Assembly (NCBI GenBank): GCA_040219275.1
Contig: JAVJSU010000023.1
Location: 248,001 to 312,000 of the forward strand
Source of the DNA: JAVJSU01 sp040219275
GTDB taxonomy: Bacteria > Chloroflexota > Anaerolineae > Aggregatilineales > Phototrophicaceae
Direction: 5' to 3'
DNA: 64,000 nt
In this document: positions 8,244 to 16,793 of the stretch, in pieces
Numbering within the stretch: the stretch's first letter is position 1
Layout: every line of letters begins with the position of its first letter
Notes under the pieces: generated by a model
What the model was told of the DNA's origin: nothing
Database searches by the model: none
Seen by the model: the letters and a program-made list of their open reading frames with translations, nothing else
Position numbers and translations under genes: made by a program

Positions 8244-8606
8244 ATGGATATGATTGAAATTGATAATCTACGGTTGCGCTGTGTGATTGGCTTTAGTCCA
8301 CATGAGCTTAAAGACAAGCAGGATGTGGTGATTTCGATGCGAATCGGCGCGGATATGCGGAAGGTAGGACAGACCGATGATCCGAACGACGCATTTAATT
8401 ATCGCACCGTGACCAAAGCGATTATCAAGCATGTTGAGGAGTCGAATTACAAATTGGTAGAGGCGATGGCGAGTACGATTGCGCGTATCACCGTAGTGGA
8501 TTTCGGCGCGGAATGGGTGCAAGTGCGGGTACATAAGCCGGGTGCATTGCGCTTTTCTGATAGTGTGGGCGTGTTGATCGAGAGGACGGCGGATGACTTC
8601 GCCTGA
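8244..8606 (+). CDS. folB: Dihydroneopterin aldolase
   Basis: Cleaves 7,8-dihydroneopterin to 6-hydroxymethyl-dihydropterin in folate synthesis. The 120 residues are the usual size. Typical features are the N-terminal IEIDNLRLRCVIGFSPHE (with the conserved Glu of the HE pair), the FNYRTVTKAI segment, the LVEAMASTIA helix and the VRVHKPGAL strand. The ATG at 8244 is preceded by GCGAGGAAATTAAA. The 3' end overlaps folK by 14 bases, indicating translational coupling to the next enzyme of the pathway. Confidence 0.93.
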   Translation: MDMIEIDNLRLRCVIGFSPHELKDKQDVVISMRIGADMRKVGQTDDPNDAFNYRTVTKAIIKHVEESNYKLVEAMASTIARITVVDFGAEWVQVRVHKPGALRFSDSVGVLIERTADDFA

Positions 8607-9099
8607 TGTGTATCTTTCATTAGGGTCGAACATCGCGCCGGAGGAAAATTTGCAAGCCGCTGTGGATTTATTGCGCGATCAATGTGAGGTTCTGGCGATT
8701 TCTCCTGTCTATCAGTCGCCACCCTATGGCAATCCCGATCAAGCGGATTTTCTGGATGTAGTGGTCAAAATCAAAACAGATAAAACACCCCTAGAGTTTA
8801 AAGTCAACGTGTTACGTCAGATTGAAAAAACGCTAGGGCGGATACGCTCACCTGAGAATAAATTTGGTCCCTTAACGCTAGATATGGATGTTTTACTGTG
8901 GGGCGATCTGGTTTTAGACTACGGTCAGAAACCGTGGCACATTCCGAATAAAGGCTTGGTTGAATTTGCGGCGGATGCGTTGCCGATGGTTGACCTTGCG
9001 CCGGAATTGATTCATCCTGAAACGGGCGAAACGATGAGAGACCTCGTCGTTCGCCTTGACCAAACAGGCATCATCAAGACAGAAATCATAATAACGTAA
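8593..9099 (+). CDS. folK: 2-amino-4-hydroxy-6-hydroxymethyldihydropteridine pyrophosphokinase
   Basis: Transfers pyrophosphate from ATP to the pterin made by FolB. The 168 residues carry the N-terminal VYLSLGSNIAPEENLQAAV motif, the SPVYQSPPYG pterin-binding loop and the family signature FGPLTLDMDVLLWGD with the two Mg-binding aspartates. It overlaps folB. No folP or folC is nearby, so the rest of the pathway is elsewhere. The next gene begins about 140 bases downstream and belongs to another pathway. Confidence 0.94.
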   Translation: MTSPDVYLSLGSNIAPEENLQAAVDLLRDQCEVLAISPVYQSPPYGNPDQADFLDVVVKIKTDKTPLEFKVNVLRQIEKTLGRIRSPENKFGPLTLDMDVLLWGDLVLDYGQKPWHIPNKGLVEFAADALPMVDLAPELIHPETGETMRDLVVRLDQTGIIKTEIIIT

Positions 9100-9159
9100 G
9101 GTTTCCCACGACTGCGCAACGTACACAACCTTAGCCCTACCCGAAACGGTGGTATGCGG

Positions 9160-9165
9160 TACAAT
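9160..9165 (+). promoter_or_regulatory. Putative -10 box ahead of the polysaccharide region
   Basis: TACAAT lies 74 bases before the Wzz-like start, in the gap after folK. No clear -35 element is visible. It marks a possible start of the long envelope operon. Confidence 0.35.
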
Positions 9166-9238
9166 AGCGCCGTTTTTTGAATTACGAACCTGAGTGTTTA
9201 GCGACCTGTTAAATGCTGAGGATCACGGAGCGTTTTCT

Positions 9239-9895
9239 ATGAATTTAGGGGAATATGTGCGGATTCTCGTCCGTCGTGGGTGGATTATGCTCTTGCTCGC
9301 GGTGATTACTGCCGCCGGTGCATATTTGCTCACACGGAATGAGACTCCTGTGTATCGGGCTTCTCAAACGGTTTTAATTCAACCCTCGCGCAGTGATTTT
9401 GGTTTGACCGAAGCAAGCAGGTTGTTGCTTAATCCGCTGGTGGTGGCGATTAATAGCCAACAAATCGCGCAGGAAATCATCGATGAATTGCAATTGGATA
9501 TGACTGCTCCGGCACTCAAAGGCGATGTCACTATAGCACCGGATCAATTGCGCCTGACGATACAAATTGATGTTAATAGCACAGATAGCGAACTTGCCAG
9601 CAATGTGGCGCGGGCATGGGGACTCAAATTACAGGATTATCGGAATGAACGCAATGCAACCGTGCGTGCAGAAGATCGTGTAGAAGCCGTGATGCCAGAT
9701 TTCCCACAAATTAGCCAGATTGCACCACGCCCAACATTGACGGCGATTGCGGGCGGTTTGCTCGGCTTGCTGGTGGGGGGGATGATCGTGTTTATATTGG
9801 AAGTTCTGGAGAGCAGTATTATCCGCCGACGTGATGATCTTGAGCGCGTGTTGGGCGTTCCCGTTTTGGCGACGATTCCACATATTGACGCTTAA
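9239..9895 (+). CDS. Wzz-type polysaccharide chain-length/co-polymerase protein
   Basis: A membrane adaptor for export and chain length of a surface polysaccharide. The 218 residues have a Wzz domain: one transmembrane helix near residues 16-33, an extracytoplasmic region, and a second helix near 170-192. The end, LGVPVLATIPHIDA, is where fused Wzc proteins would continue into the kinase. Here the kinase is a separate gene 56 bases downstream, as in the CapA/CapB and CpsC/CpsD layout. I chose ATG 9239 because CGGAG lies about nine bases before it. An in-frame GTG at 9194 would add 15 residues without a ribosome site. Confidence 0.82.
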   Translation: MNLGEYVRILVRRGWIMLLLAVITAAGAYLLTRNETPVYRASQTVLIQPSRSDFGLTEASRLLLNPLVVAINSQQIAQEIIDELQLDMTAPALKGDVTIAPDQLRLTIQIDVNSTDSELASNVARAWGLKLQDYRNERNATVRAEDRVEAVMPDFPQISQIAPRPTLTAIAGGLLGLLVGGMIVFILEVLESSIIRRRDDLERVLGVPVLATIPHIDA

Positions 9896-9951
9896 TTGAT
9901 GCTAAACAGCATTCCACTTTGCAAGCCTGCCGGGACTTTTAAGGAGTAACT

Positions 9952-10602
9952 ATGGCGCAAGCAAATCTTGTTATGTTAACTGACCCACGCTCGGAAACCG
10001 CCGAAGCGTTCCGTACTCTACGTACCTATCTCATGTTCCAGAATGCCCAGAAGCCCATTTCTACCTTATTGGTGACATCTACTGCCGAAGCGGATGGCAA
10101 AAGCATTGCATTAGCGAACCTTGCTGTTGCCTTTGCACAATCAGGTAATCGCACTATTCTTGTTGATGCGGATTTGCGTAAACCTTTGCAACATGAAATT
10201 TTTGGTGTGGCGAATACCAGTGGCTTTACCACCATGATGACCGAGGATGCTGTGCTAGCAACACCTCCCCTTGTTGATACCGGGGTAGAAAATTTGAGTT
10301 TGCTCCCCAGTGGTGTTGCGCCGGTGAGTCCATCTGATGTGCTTAGTAATCGGCGGGTGGATGAAATCGTAGGCGTACTCAAGGCGCGGGCAAGCTATAT
10401 TTTGTTTGACGGTCCGCCTGTATTAGCGGCGACGGATGCGGCATTGCTCGGTGGAAAATTAGATGGTGTATTGCTGGTTGTACGTGCAGGGCAGACGCGA
10501 CGCGATCATGTGGCGCGGGCAAAGCAGGCGCTAGAGCAACTGAATGTGAAGATCATCGGCGCAACACTGACTAATGCCAGCCGTGAATCCAGCCGTTATT
10601 AG
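9952..10602 (+). CDS. BY-kinase-like ATPase, CpsD/CapB family
   Basis: A cytoplasmic P-loop ATPase partnered with the Wzz protein upstream. It probably autophosphorylates on tyrosine and controls polysaccharide assembly. In 216 residues it shows the RSETAEAFRTLRT segment (13-25), a Walker A at 43-51 reading STAEADGKS, the Walker A' motif ILVDADLRKP (69-78), and a Walker B/FDGPP stretch near 150. It lacks the usual C-terminal tyrosine cluster; only the terminal residue is Tyr (SRESSRY). The ribosome site AAGGAG is well placed. The low-molecular-weight phosphatase at 24665 is a plausible antagonist. Confidence 0.85.
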   Translation: MAQANLVMLTDPRSETAEAFRTLRTYLMFQNAQKPISTLLVTSTAEADGKSIALANLAVAFAQSGNRTILVDADLRKPLQHEIFGVANTSGFTTMMTEDAVLATPPLVDTGVENLSLLPSGVAPVSPSDVLSNRRVDEIVGVLKARASYILFDGPPVLAATDAALLGGKLDGVLLVVRAGQTRRDHVARAKQALEQLNVKIIGATLTNASRESSRY

Positions 10603-10620
10603 TGAACAGGACGAAAACCT

Positions 10621-11301
10621 GTGACGCAAACCGAACATACCTTTCGAGCAATGCAAACGATTGATGGTGAAATGCCATATCTGCTTCATTTGCCAGACGG
10701 CTATGAAGAAACTGAAGAGTCTTTTCCGCTGATTTTGTTTTTGCATGGCATGGGTGAGCGTGGAAACGATCTGGATTTGTTACGCACGCAGGGCTTGGCA
10801 AAAAAGTTAGATCACCAACATGATTTTCCGTTTATAGTCGTTTCGCCTCAATGCTCATTGGATTCCTGGTGGTCATTGCAGATCGATGTGTTAATTCGCC
10901 TCCTTGATGAAATCATCGCAACCCATCGCGTAGATACGACCCGTGTTTACCTGACGGGTTTGAGTATGGGCGGATATGGCACATGGGCATTGGCTTCATC
11001 TTATCCTGAACGCTTTGCGGCGATTGCACCGATTTGTGGCGGGATGGATCACTGGTTTGATCTGGAGACTCGCGCACAGGCACTCAGTAAAATGCCAATC
11101 TGGACGTTTCATGGTGCGGCTGATGATGTTGTGCCGATTACACTCACAGAGCGGGTGATTGCGGCTATAGAAGCGGCGGGTGGAACGGTGAAATATACGA
11201 TTTATCCGCGTGTGAACCATGATTCATGGACGCAGACTTACGCCAATCCTGAACTTTACACATGGTTTTTATCGCACACGCTTTCTGGAAACGATCAATA
11301 G
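10621..11301 (+). CDS. Alpha/beta-hydrolase, esterase/phospholipase-like
   Basis: A 226-residue single-domain hydrolase. It has the oxyanion loop LFLHGMGERG, the nucleophile elbow GLSMGGYG (Ser115), an acid near Asp168 (AADDVVPI) and His200 in VNHDSW. The pattern is close to predicted carboxylesterases and dienelactone-hydrolase-like or PHB-depolymerase-like proteins. No signal peptide is present, so it should act in the cytoplasm. It starts with GTG 18 bases after the kinase gene and is followed closely by a small membrane protein. The substrate is unknown; it may remove acyl groups from a glycan precursor, but this is inference. Confidence 0.75.
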   Translation: MTQTEHTFRAMQTIDGEMPYLLHLPDGYEETEESFPLILFLHGMGERGNDLDLLRTQGLAKKLDHQHDFPFIVVSPQCSLDSWWSLQIDVLIRLLDEIIATHRVDTTRVYLTGLSMGGYGTWALASSYPERFAAIAPICGGMDHWFDLETRAQALSKMPIWTFHGAADDVVPITLTERVIAAIEAAGGTVKYTIYPRVNHDSWTQTYANPELYTWFLSHTLSGNDQ

Positions 11302-11307
11302 CGACTT

Positions 11308-11505
11308 ATGTCTGATAAACGACCTGTCGATGAGTTGCCGCCGGATGCTGAGTCGCTGGAACAGTGGCGACAGATGCCACAGGGCAAACCCTCTAAACAT
11401 GCATTCGCGCCGGCAACGGGTGGATTGCGTTGGCTGTGGTGGCTGGTCGTATTGGGCGGGTTGCTGATTGTGGTGGCAATACTCGCCAATAGTGGTTTAA
11501 CATAA
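11308..11505 (+). CDS. Small single-span membrane protein
   Basis: A 65-residue protein that I do not recognise. The N-terminal 35 residues are hydrophilic and acidic to neutral, and residues 42-63 form one strong transmembrane helix (LRWLWWLVVLGGLLIVVAIL). It starts six bases after the hydrolase stop and ends 24 bases before rmlA in the same direction. The tight spacing supports it as a real gene of the operon. Function unknown. Confidence 0.55.
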   Translation: MSDKRPVDELPPDAESLEQWRQMPQGKPSKHAFAPATGGLRWLWWLVVLGGLLIVVAILANSGLT

Positions 11506-11529
11506 ATAGTTGAGGAGGTTGATAACCTG

Positions 11530-12609
11530 ATGAAGGGACTTATCCTCAGTGGGGGCAAAGGGACACGCCTTTATCCATTGACTTATACGCGAGCGAAACA
11601 ACTGATTCCGGTTGCCAATAAACCGGTATTGGTACGGGTGATTGAGGCGATCCGCGAAGCAGGTGTGACTGATATTGGCGTTGTGGTGGGTGATACCGCC
11701 AATGAGATTAAAGACCTGCTCGGCAGTCGGAACGATTTAGGCGTGAAGCTGACCTTCATTCAACAAGATCATCCGGGTGGGTTGGCACATGCAGTAAGGA
11801 TTTCACGCGATTTCCTCGGTGATGATCGTTTCGTGATGTTCCTCGGCGATAATGTAATTCAGGGCGGGATTAGTGCACTCATTCAAGATTTTGCTGAAAG
11901 TGATTGGAATAGTCAGATCGTTTTGAAGCGTGTTCCGCTAGAAAAAGCCTCGTCTTATGGCGTTGCAGTCGTCAATGAAGATCAGCGTGTACAGCAGTTG
12001 ATCGAAAAACCAGCAGACCCGCCGAGTAATCTGGCGCTGGTTGGCATTTATATGTTTGATCGCTACATCTTCGACGCGGTTGATGCGATTCAACCCTCGG
12101 CGCGTGGCGAGTTGGAAATTACGGATGCGATTCAATGGTTGATTGACCATGAGTATCGGGTGTTTCCACACATTCATGAGGGGTGGTGGATTGACACCGG
12201 CAAGCCGACTGATATGCTAGAAGCGAACAGTCATGTGTTGGAAGAATTGATCCCGAATGTGTCTGCGGATGCTGAAATTGATGCGTCTTCACATATTGAT
12301 CCACGGGTGACTGTGGAAAAGGGTGCGCGAATAATCAACAGTATTATTCGCGGTCCATCGGTGATTGGTGAGAACGCGGTAATCGAAAACAGTTATATCG
12401 GTCCATTCACCAGCATTTATCATCATGTGGAAGTACGGAACTGTGAAATCGAGCGTAGTATCGTACTAGAAAATAGCAAGATTCTGGATATTGATGTGCG
12501 TTTACAGGATAGTCTGATCGGGCGTGATGCGTCGCTGATGAAAAACGAGACGAAACCGCGTGCGCTGAAGATGAATCTGGGCGATCACAGTACAGTTTGG
12601 ATAATTTAG
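11530..12609 (+). CDS. rmlA: Glucose-1-phosphate thymidylyltransferase, long form
   Basis: Activates glucose-1-phosphate with dTTP to dTDP-glucose. The N-terminal nucleotidyltransferase domain begins ILSGGKGTRLYPLTYTRAKQ and contains the FLGDNVIQGG Mg-binding aspartate. Residues about 240-355 form a hexapeptide-repeat left-handed beta-helix (INSIIRGPSVIGENAVIENS), which places it in the long RmlA subgroup of 350-360 residues rather than the 290-residue form. A GAGGAGG-like site lies before the ATG. rmlB follows after one gene, so dTDP-4-keto-6-deoxyglucose can be made here. Confidence 0.9.
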   Translation: MKGLILSGGKGTRLYPLTYTRAKQLIPVANKPVLVRVIEAIREAGVTDIGVVVGDTANEIKDLLGSRNDLGVKLTFIQQDHPGGLAHAVRISRDFLGDDRFVMFLGDNVIQGGISALIQDFAESDWNSQIVLKRVPLEKASSYGVAVVNEDQRVQQLIEKPADPPSNLALVGIYMFDRYIFDAVDAIQPSARGELEITDAIQWLIDHEYRVFPHIHEGWWIDTGKPTDMLEANSHVLEELIPNVSADAEIDASSHIDPRVTVEKGARIINSIIRGPSVIGENAVIENSYIGPFTSIYHHVEVRNCEIERSIVLENSKILDIDVRLQDSLIGRDASLMKNETKPRALKMNLGDHSTVWII

Positions 12610-12623
12610 ATAGGAAAATACGG

Positions 12624-13514
12624 ATGACAAAACCTATTAAATTGGTCGTAGTTGATCTCGATGGAACACTGCTTAATGAACAGAGCCAGCTTTCTGCGGG
12701 CAATGAAGCGGCACTAAAAAAAGCAATTGAACAGGGTGTGCAAATCGTGATTGCGACGGGCAAGACCCGTTTTAGCGCGAATACCGTTATTGAGAAGCTC
12801 GGCTTGACGACACCAGGAATTTACCTGCAAGGTCTGACGATCTATCAATCCGATGGCACGATTTCCTACCAGAAAACACTTGAACCTGATGTTGCCCGTC
12901 AGGTGATTACGTTTGCTGAAGATCGCGGTTATGATGTCATCGCTTATAGCGGTTCACGGATTCTGGCGCGTTCAGTCAGCAAAAAGGCTGAGGAATTGGC
13001 GACAAAATATGGTGAACCGATGCCGGAAGGGATCGGCGCTTTACAGAACATCCTAGAAGATATGCCTGTACATAAGCTCATCGCAATGAAAGCGGGCGAA
13101 CCGCGCAAAATCAAGGCGTTGCGTTGGCAGTTGGAAATGCAACTCGACGGCAAGGCGCGTCTGGTTCAGGCGATGATCCCCGATATGGTCGAAATTTTGC
13201 CACCAAAAGCATCCAAGGGAATTGCCTTGCAGACGTTGCTTAAGCAATTAGGTGTTTCTGCGGATGAAGTTCTGGCGATTGGTGATGGTGAAAACGACAT
13301 CGAAATGATTCAGCTTGCCGGAATAGGTGTTGCGGTTGGGAATGCTGATGCCAAATTAAAAGCCGTTGCCGATCATGTGGTTGCCGGTAATGAGGCAGAC
13401 GGTGTGGCTGATGCGCTTGAAAAGTTTGTGCTGATTAAGACAGAAGTATCTGAAGCATCATCAGAAGAAGCGCCTGCTGTTTCAGAAGCGGTTGCCGAAA
13501 CGGATGAGGAGTAA
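12624..13514 (+). CDS. Cof-type HAD-superfamily phosphatase
   Basis: A 296-residue HAD hydrolase with motif I VVDLDGTLLNE near residue 9, motif II Thr in VIATGKTR, a type-IIB cap, and motif III/IV GDGENDIEMI. It probably dephosphorylates a sugar phosphate or similar small molecule. The C-terminal 25 residues are Glu/Ser/Ala-rich and disordered, which is unusual for Cof proteins. I chose ATG 12624 (preceded by ATAGGAAAATACGG) rather than the TTG at 12597, which would overlap rmlA. Its place between rmlA and rmlB suggests a role in sugar metabolism, not proven. Confidence 0.8.
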   Translation: MTKPIKLVVVDLDGTLLNEQSQLSAGNEAALKKAIEQGVQIVIATGKTRFSANTVIEKLGLTTPGIYLQGLTIYQSDGTISYQKTLEPDVARQVITFAEDRGYDVIAYSGSRILARSVSKKAEELATKYGEPMPEGIGALQNILEDMPVHKLIAMKAGEPRKIKALRWQLEMQLDGKARLVQAMIPDMVEILPPKASKGIALQTLLKQLGVSADEVLAIGDGENDIEMIQLAGIGVAVGNADAKLKAVADHVVAGNEADGVADALEKFVLIKTEVSEASSEEAPAVSEAVAETDEE

Positions 13515-13519
13515 GGTGT

Positions 13520-14545
13520 ATGAAAAACATCCTCGTAACGGGTGCGGCGGGCTTTATCGGGAGTGCGTTTGTGCGCTATATGGTGAAAAAGTACCCTGCT
13601 TACAACATCATCGCTTACGATAAGCTCACTTACGCGGGGAATTTGAATAACCTGACTCCGGTGGATGATGAGGATAATTATCGTTTTGAGCTGGGAGATA
13701 TTGCCGCCCGCAACATGGTAAAAAGCCTACTGCAAAAACATCATGTTGATACCGTGGTGAACTTCGCGGCGGAAAGCCATGTTGACCGCAGTATTCTTGA
13801 CCCTGACGCGTTTATTCATACCGATGTGGTCGGCGCATACATCATGCTGGATGAATCGCTTAAGCATGGCGTAGAACGCTTTGTACAAGTATCTACAGAT
13901 GAAGTGTATGGCGATGTAGAAACCGGTTATTCGGTTGAAGATGATGGCTTCTTGCCGAATAGTCCCTATGCGGCGAGCAAAGCGGGTGGCGAACTCATGG
14001 TGCGTGCCTATCATGTGACGCATGGCATGGACACGGTCATCACGCGTGGAAGCAACACATTTGGTCCGTATCAATATCCTGAGAAACTTCTGCCGTTGTT
14101 CATCACCGAAGCGTTGGATGATAAACCACTGCCCCTTTATGGCGACGGTATGCAAGTGCGTGATTGGCTGTATGTGGAAGATCATGTGACCGGCATTGAT
14201 TTTGCGCTTCATCATGGCGAAGCAGGCGAGGCGTATAATGTGGCGGGTGAGAACGAACAGCACAACATTAACGTCATCAAGGCGATGTTGAAGTTACTTG
14301 GCAAGCCGGAAAGCCTGATCCGTTCCGTTGAAGATCGCGCTGGACATGACCGCCGTTATGCGATGAATTGCGATAAACTGCGGGCGCTTGGCTGGCAACG
14401 TCAATTTGATTTTGAAACCGCGCTAGAAAAGACGGTGCGCTGGTATGAAGATAATGCGTGGTGGTGGCGGGAGATAAAAACCGGCGATTATCTCGACTAC
14501 TATAAGCGCCAATATGCGGATCGCCTCGCCGCGACGGATGAATAG
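13520..14545 (+). CDS. rmlB: dTDP-glucose 4,6-dehydratase
   Basis: Converts dTDP-glucose to dTDP-4-keto-6-deoxyglucose. The extended SDR of 341 residues shows the NAD motif GAAGFIGS (8-15), the catalytic triad region STDEVYGDV with Thr-Asp-Glu at 126-128, and Tyr150/Lys154 in NSPYAASKAGGELM. These match RmlB. It follows the HAD gene by five bases and is closed by a terminator at 14590-14626. The product feeds RmlD-type enzymes; rmlD is at 16793. Confidence 0.94.
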   Translation: MKNILVTGAAGFIGSAFVRYMVKKYPAYNIIAYDKLTYAGNLNNLTPVDDEDNYRFELGDIAARNMVKSLLQKHHVDTVVNFAAESHVDRSILDPDAFIHTDVVGAYIMLDESLKHGVERFVQVSTDEVYGDVETGYSVEDDGFLPNSPYAASKAGGELMVRAYHVTHGMDTVITRGSNTFGPYQYPEKLLPLFITEALDDKPLPLYGDGMQVRDWLYVEDHVTGIDFALHHGEAGEAYNVAGENEQHNINVIKAMLKLLGKPESLIRSVEDRAGHDRRYAMNCDKLRALGWQRQFDFETALEKTVRWYEDNAWWWREIKTGDYLDYYKRQYADRLAATDE

Positions 14546-14589
14546 GTTGCAAGGTATTCGTTGATTATTTGGCGTATCTAATAGAAACA

Positions 14590-14626
14590 AAAATCGCGCT
14601 TCTGATAAATAAGGATGCGCGATTTT
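14590..14626. terminator. Bidirectional rho-independent terminator
   Basis: AAAATCGCGC and GCGCGATTTT form a ten-base stem around a 17-base loop. The minus-strand side is followed by TTTTTGTTT-like sequence. It lies between rmlB (+) and the small minus-strand gene. Confidence 0.75.
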
Positions 14627-14662
14627 AATAAATACGTTTGATTGTGCTGTGTAAATACTTAC

Positions 14663-14902
14663 TTAATGAATTGCCATCGCCGCTTCTTGAGGCATATCCT
14701 CAGCGACACGAACGCCCATAGAAATCATTTTACGAACGATGTTTGGCGTGAGTTTGAAACTTTGATTAATGAGTACAGTCTTTGTTGGAATGTGGTACAG
14801 TAAATACTGTTTTCTACCATAGAAATCAATCGTGAAAAGCAAATGCTCGTCACGTTCGTTCAAATAGACGCGCTCAAACACACCTGGATCACTTTCTAAC
14901 AT
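14663..14902 (-). CDS. Small protein of unknown function
   Basis: A 79-residue soluble protein that I do not recognise. It contains alternating hydrophobic and charged stretches consistent with a small alpha/beta fold (HLLFTIDFYGRKQYLLY) and a helix near LTPNIVRKMISMG. It stands alone between convergent neighbours, with a terminator downstream and a GGGGGTAG purine stretch before its ATG. Composition is like that of its neighbours and no overlapping gene competes, so it is probably real. Confidence 0.5.
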   Translation of the reverse strand: MLESDPGVFERVYLNERDEHLLFTIDFYGRKQYLLYHIPTKTVLINQSFKLTPNIVRKMISMGVRVAEDMPQEAAMAIH

Positions 14903-15059
14903 ATGTAGCTACCCCCGCGCTTTAAGCCTTATCTTAGTCAAGCAGTGTCTGTATAAAACTATATCATGAATTTCGTAAATTGGATACTAGTAAATCCATC
15001 TTGTTAATTTAGAATACCTCTGTCTGTTTTGCACAAAGGGCAGGGCAAAAGGCGGATTA

Positions 15060-15821
15060 ATGCAGATAGAACGTTATAAAGCGCGGCGTTATCGAACGGA
15101 AATTGGTTGTGGCGCGGTTCTTGCTGTAACTGTTATTTTTTTCCTGCTGTGTGTTGGTTTATACGCATTTGGCGTGTTAACCCCGCTCGTTTTAAGTCTG
15201 GTAGGTGTGCGGAGCGTCGGGGATACGGACAGTGTGTTTGAGAACTACACGCCTGCGCCCACCGTTGTGCTTGAAAACGCAGTCGGGCAATCTCAAGTCA
15301 CGGTAGATCTGGGTAGTTATGGGCAACAAACACTGTCTAATACCGCGGGTCTGTATACCTTTAACACCGGTACGACTAACACGGGCAACACTTTAACCAC
15401 GGCGACATTTACCGAAGATGGCTTGCGTCAACTTTGTTTCGAGCGGAGTACAATCTGTGGCGGTGGGGATGGCAATTATCGTAATGCACAGATTGATTTG
15501 CGTCCCGGCGGAGCGGTGGTCTATGTGGATGTGAACGCGGGCGTATTCTGGCAGAGGATTGGCATTGTGATGCGTTTGAACACCACGCGCACGCGCCTTA
15601 GTGTGATTGGTGTGGATATTGATGGCATCACCTATGATCCGGCGACACTACCGCCGTTTTTGCCAGCAGATGCACGTCAGGCGATTGTGAATGCTTTGAG
15701 TGAAGTAGAAATCGTGGTCAATGATCTCATTACGCAGATTGTTTTGCGGTCAGGTGGCGAGACCTACACTATTATTGATCTCAACGTGGATGATGCGCTA
15801 CTGACGTTGATTATGCAGTGA
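15060..15821 (+). CDS. Membrane-anchored protein of unknown function
   Basis: A 253-residue protein with basic N-terminal residues, one transmembrane helix near residues 18-42, and an extracytoplasmic domain of about 200 residues rich in Thr, Val and Asn. Two cysteines bracket a short loop (LCFERSTICGGG) and could form a disulphide. No catalytic motif is seen. It is the first gene of a run leading into the histidine phosphatase and rmlD. Likely lineage-specific; function unknown. Confidence 0.55.
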   Translation: MQIERYKARRYRTEIGCGAVLAVTVIFFLLCVGLYAFGVLTPLVLSLVGVRSVGDTDSVFENYTPAPTVVLENAVGQSQVTVDLGSYGQQTLSNTAGLYTFNTGTTNTGNTLTTATFTEDGLRQLCFERSTICGGGDGNYRNAQIDLRPGGAVVYVDVNAGVFWQRIGIVMRLNTTRTRLSVIGVDIDGITYDPATLPPFLPADARQAIVNALSEVEIVVNDLITQIVLRSGGETYTIIDLNVDDALLTLIMQ

Positions 15822-15858
15822 TGAAACAGTCAAACAGGAATCAAGAGGGGATGCGAAA

Positions 15859-16227
15859 ATGAGTGATAGATACGGCTTTGCAGACGCAGATTTAATGACG
15901 ATCAAGGAGGAAATCCGAACGATTCTCATCCAGCTTGCCCGATCCTGTAAAACAATCACCTACTCAAATTTATGTGCGCGTATTCAAACGGCGTATATGC
16001 ACCATCGCGCACCGGGGTTTCATTATCTGTTACGTGAGCTTTGTCGGGATGAAATTTCTGCCGGGCGACCCGTGATCGGTGTGGTGGTGGTCAATAAACA
16101 AACGGGTAGGTGTGGCGCGGGTTATTTTAAGTTCGCGGCGCAGATGGGCGCGGATGTCTCCGATCCCGAAACTTATTGGAACGAAGAATTTGAGCGTGTC
16201 TGTGAGTATTGGGGTGAAGCGGAATGA
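15859..16227 (+). CDS. Conserved-looking protein of unknown function
   Basis: A 122-residue soluble protein. It begins with an acidic helix (LMTIKEEIRTILIQLA), then a segment that could be a helix-turn-helix (TITYSNLCARIQ), and ends with a Trp/Glu-rich helix. The central PVIGVVVVNKQTGRCGAGYF resembles a beta-hairpin core. I do not recognise the family and the helix-turn-helix idea is only a guess. The stop overlaps the next gene's ATG (ATGA), implying translational coupling with the phosphatase. Confidence 0.5.
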   Translation: MSDRYGFADADLMTIKEEIRTILIQLARSCKTITYSNLCARIQTAYMHHRAPGFHYLLRELCRDEISAGRPVIGVVVVNKQTGRCGAGYFKFAAQMGADVSDPETYWNEEFERVCEYWGEAE

Positions 16228-16793
16228 TGCGCCATTTAATTCTGGTCAGACATGCACAACCGGCAATTGATGCCGATATTCCAGCCGCGGAGTGGACACT
16301 TACGGATGAAGGTAAGCAGAAAAGTCGTTTGCTGGTAAAGTCATTTGAGCAGTATGGTGTGACGCGCGTTTTTACGAGCCATGAACCGAAAGCGCATGAG
16401 ACAGGTTGCATCCCTGCAAAGTTGCTCGGTTTACTGTGTGAAATTGCGTCTGATCTGCATGAGCATGATCGCAGAGGTGAACCGTTTCATTCCAAACAGG
16501 TTTTCATGCAAAAGTTGGAGACATTCTTTAATCAACCCGAAACACAATCGTTCGGGAATGAATCCGCACAGAAGGCACAAGCACGCTTTGCTGCTGCTGT
16601 GGATGAATTAATAAAGCAGTATCCTGACGATACATTAGCGATTACGACTCATGGGACAGTGATGGCGCTCTATCTTGCACAGAAATGTGGGATTGATCCA
16701 ATTCCGTTCTGGAAGGCGTTGAAGTCACCGATGGTGGTTGTGCTGGAGTTACCAGAATTTCACTTAGCCGAAGTCATCACGGAGTTTGCGTAA
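16224..16793 (+). CDS. Histidine phosphatase family protein
   Basis: A 189-residue phosphoglycerate-mutase-like phosphatase. The N-terminal LILVRHAQP holds the phosphorylated His of the RHG-type motif, with Ala replacing Gly as often seen. THGTVMALYLA near residue 140 holds the second catalytic His. The substrate cannot be read from sequence. It overlaps the preceding gene by four bases and shares its final base with the start of rmlD (TAATG), so the three genes form one coupled unit. Confidence 0.82.
   Translation: MMRHLILVRHAQPAIDADIPAAEWTLTDEGKQKSRLLVKSFEQYGVTRVFTSHEPKAHETGCIPAKLLGLLCEIASDLHEHDRRGEPFHSKQVFMQKLETFFNQPETQSFGNESAQKAQARFAAAVDELIKQYPDDTLAITTHGTVMALYLAQKCGIDPIPFWKALKSPMVVVLELPEFHLAEVITEFA

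Noticed and set aside
13727..14263. A 178-codon minus-strand frame within rmlB
   Set aside because: It is antisense to highly conserved RmlB motifs and lacks a ribosome site.
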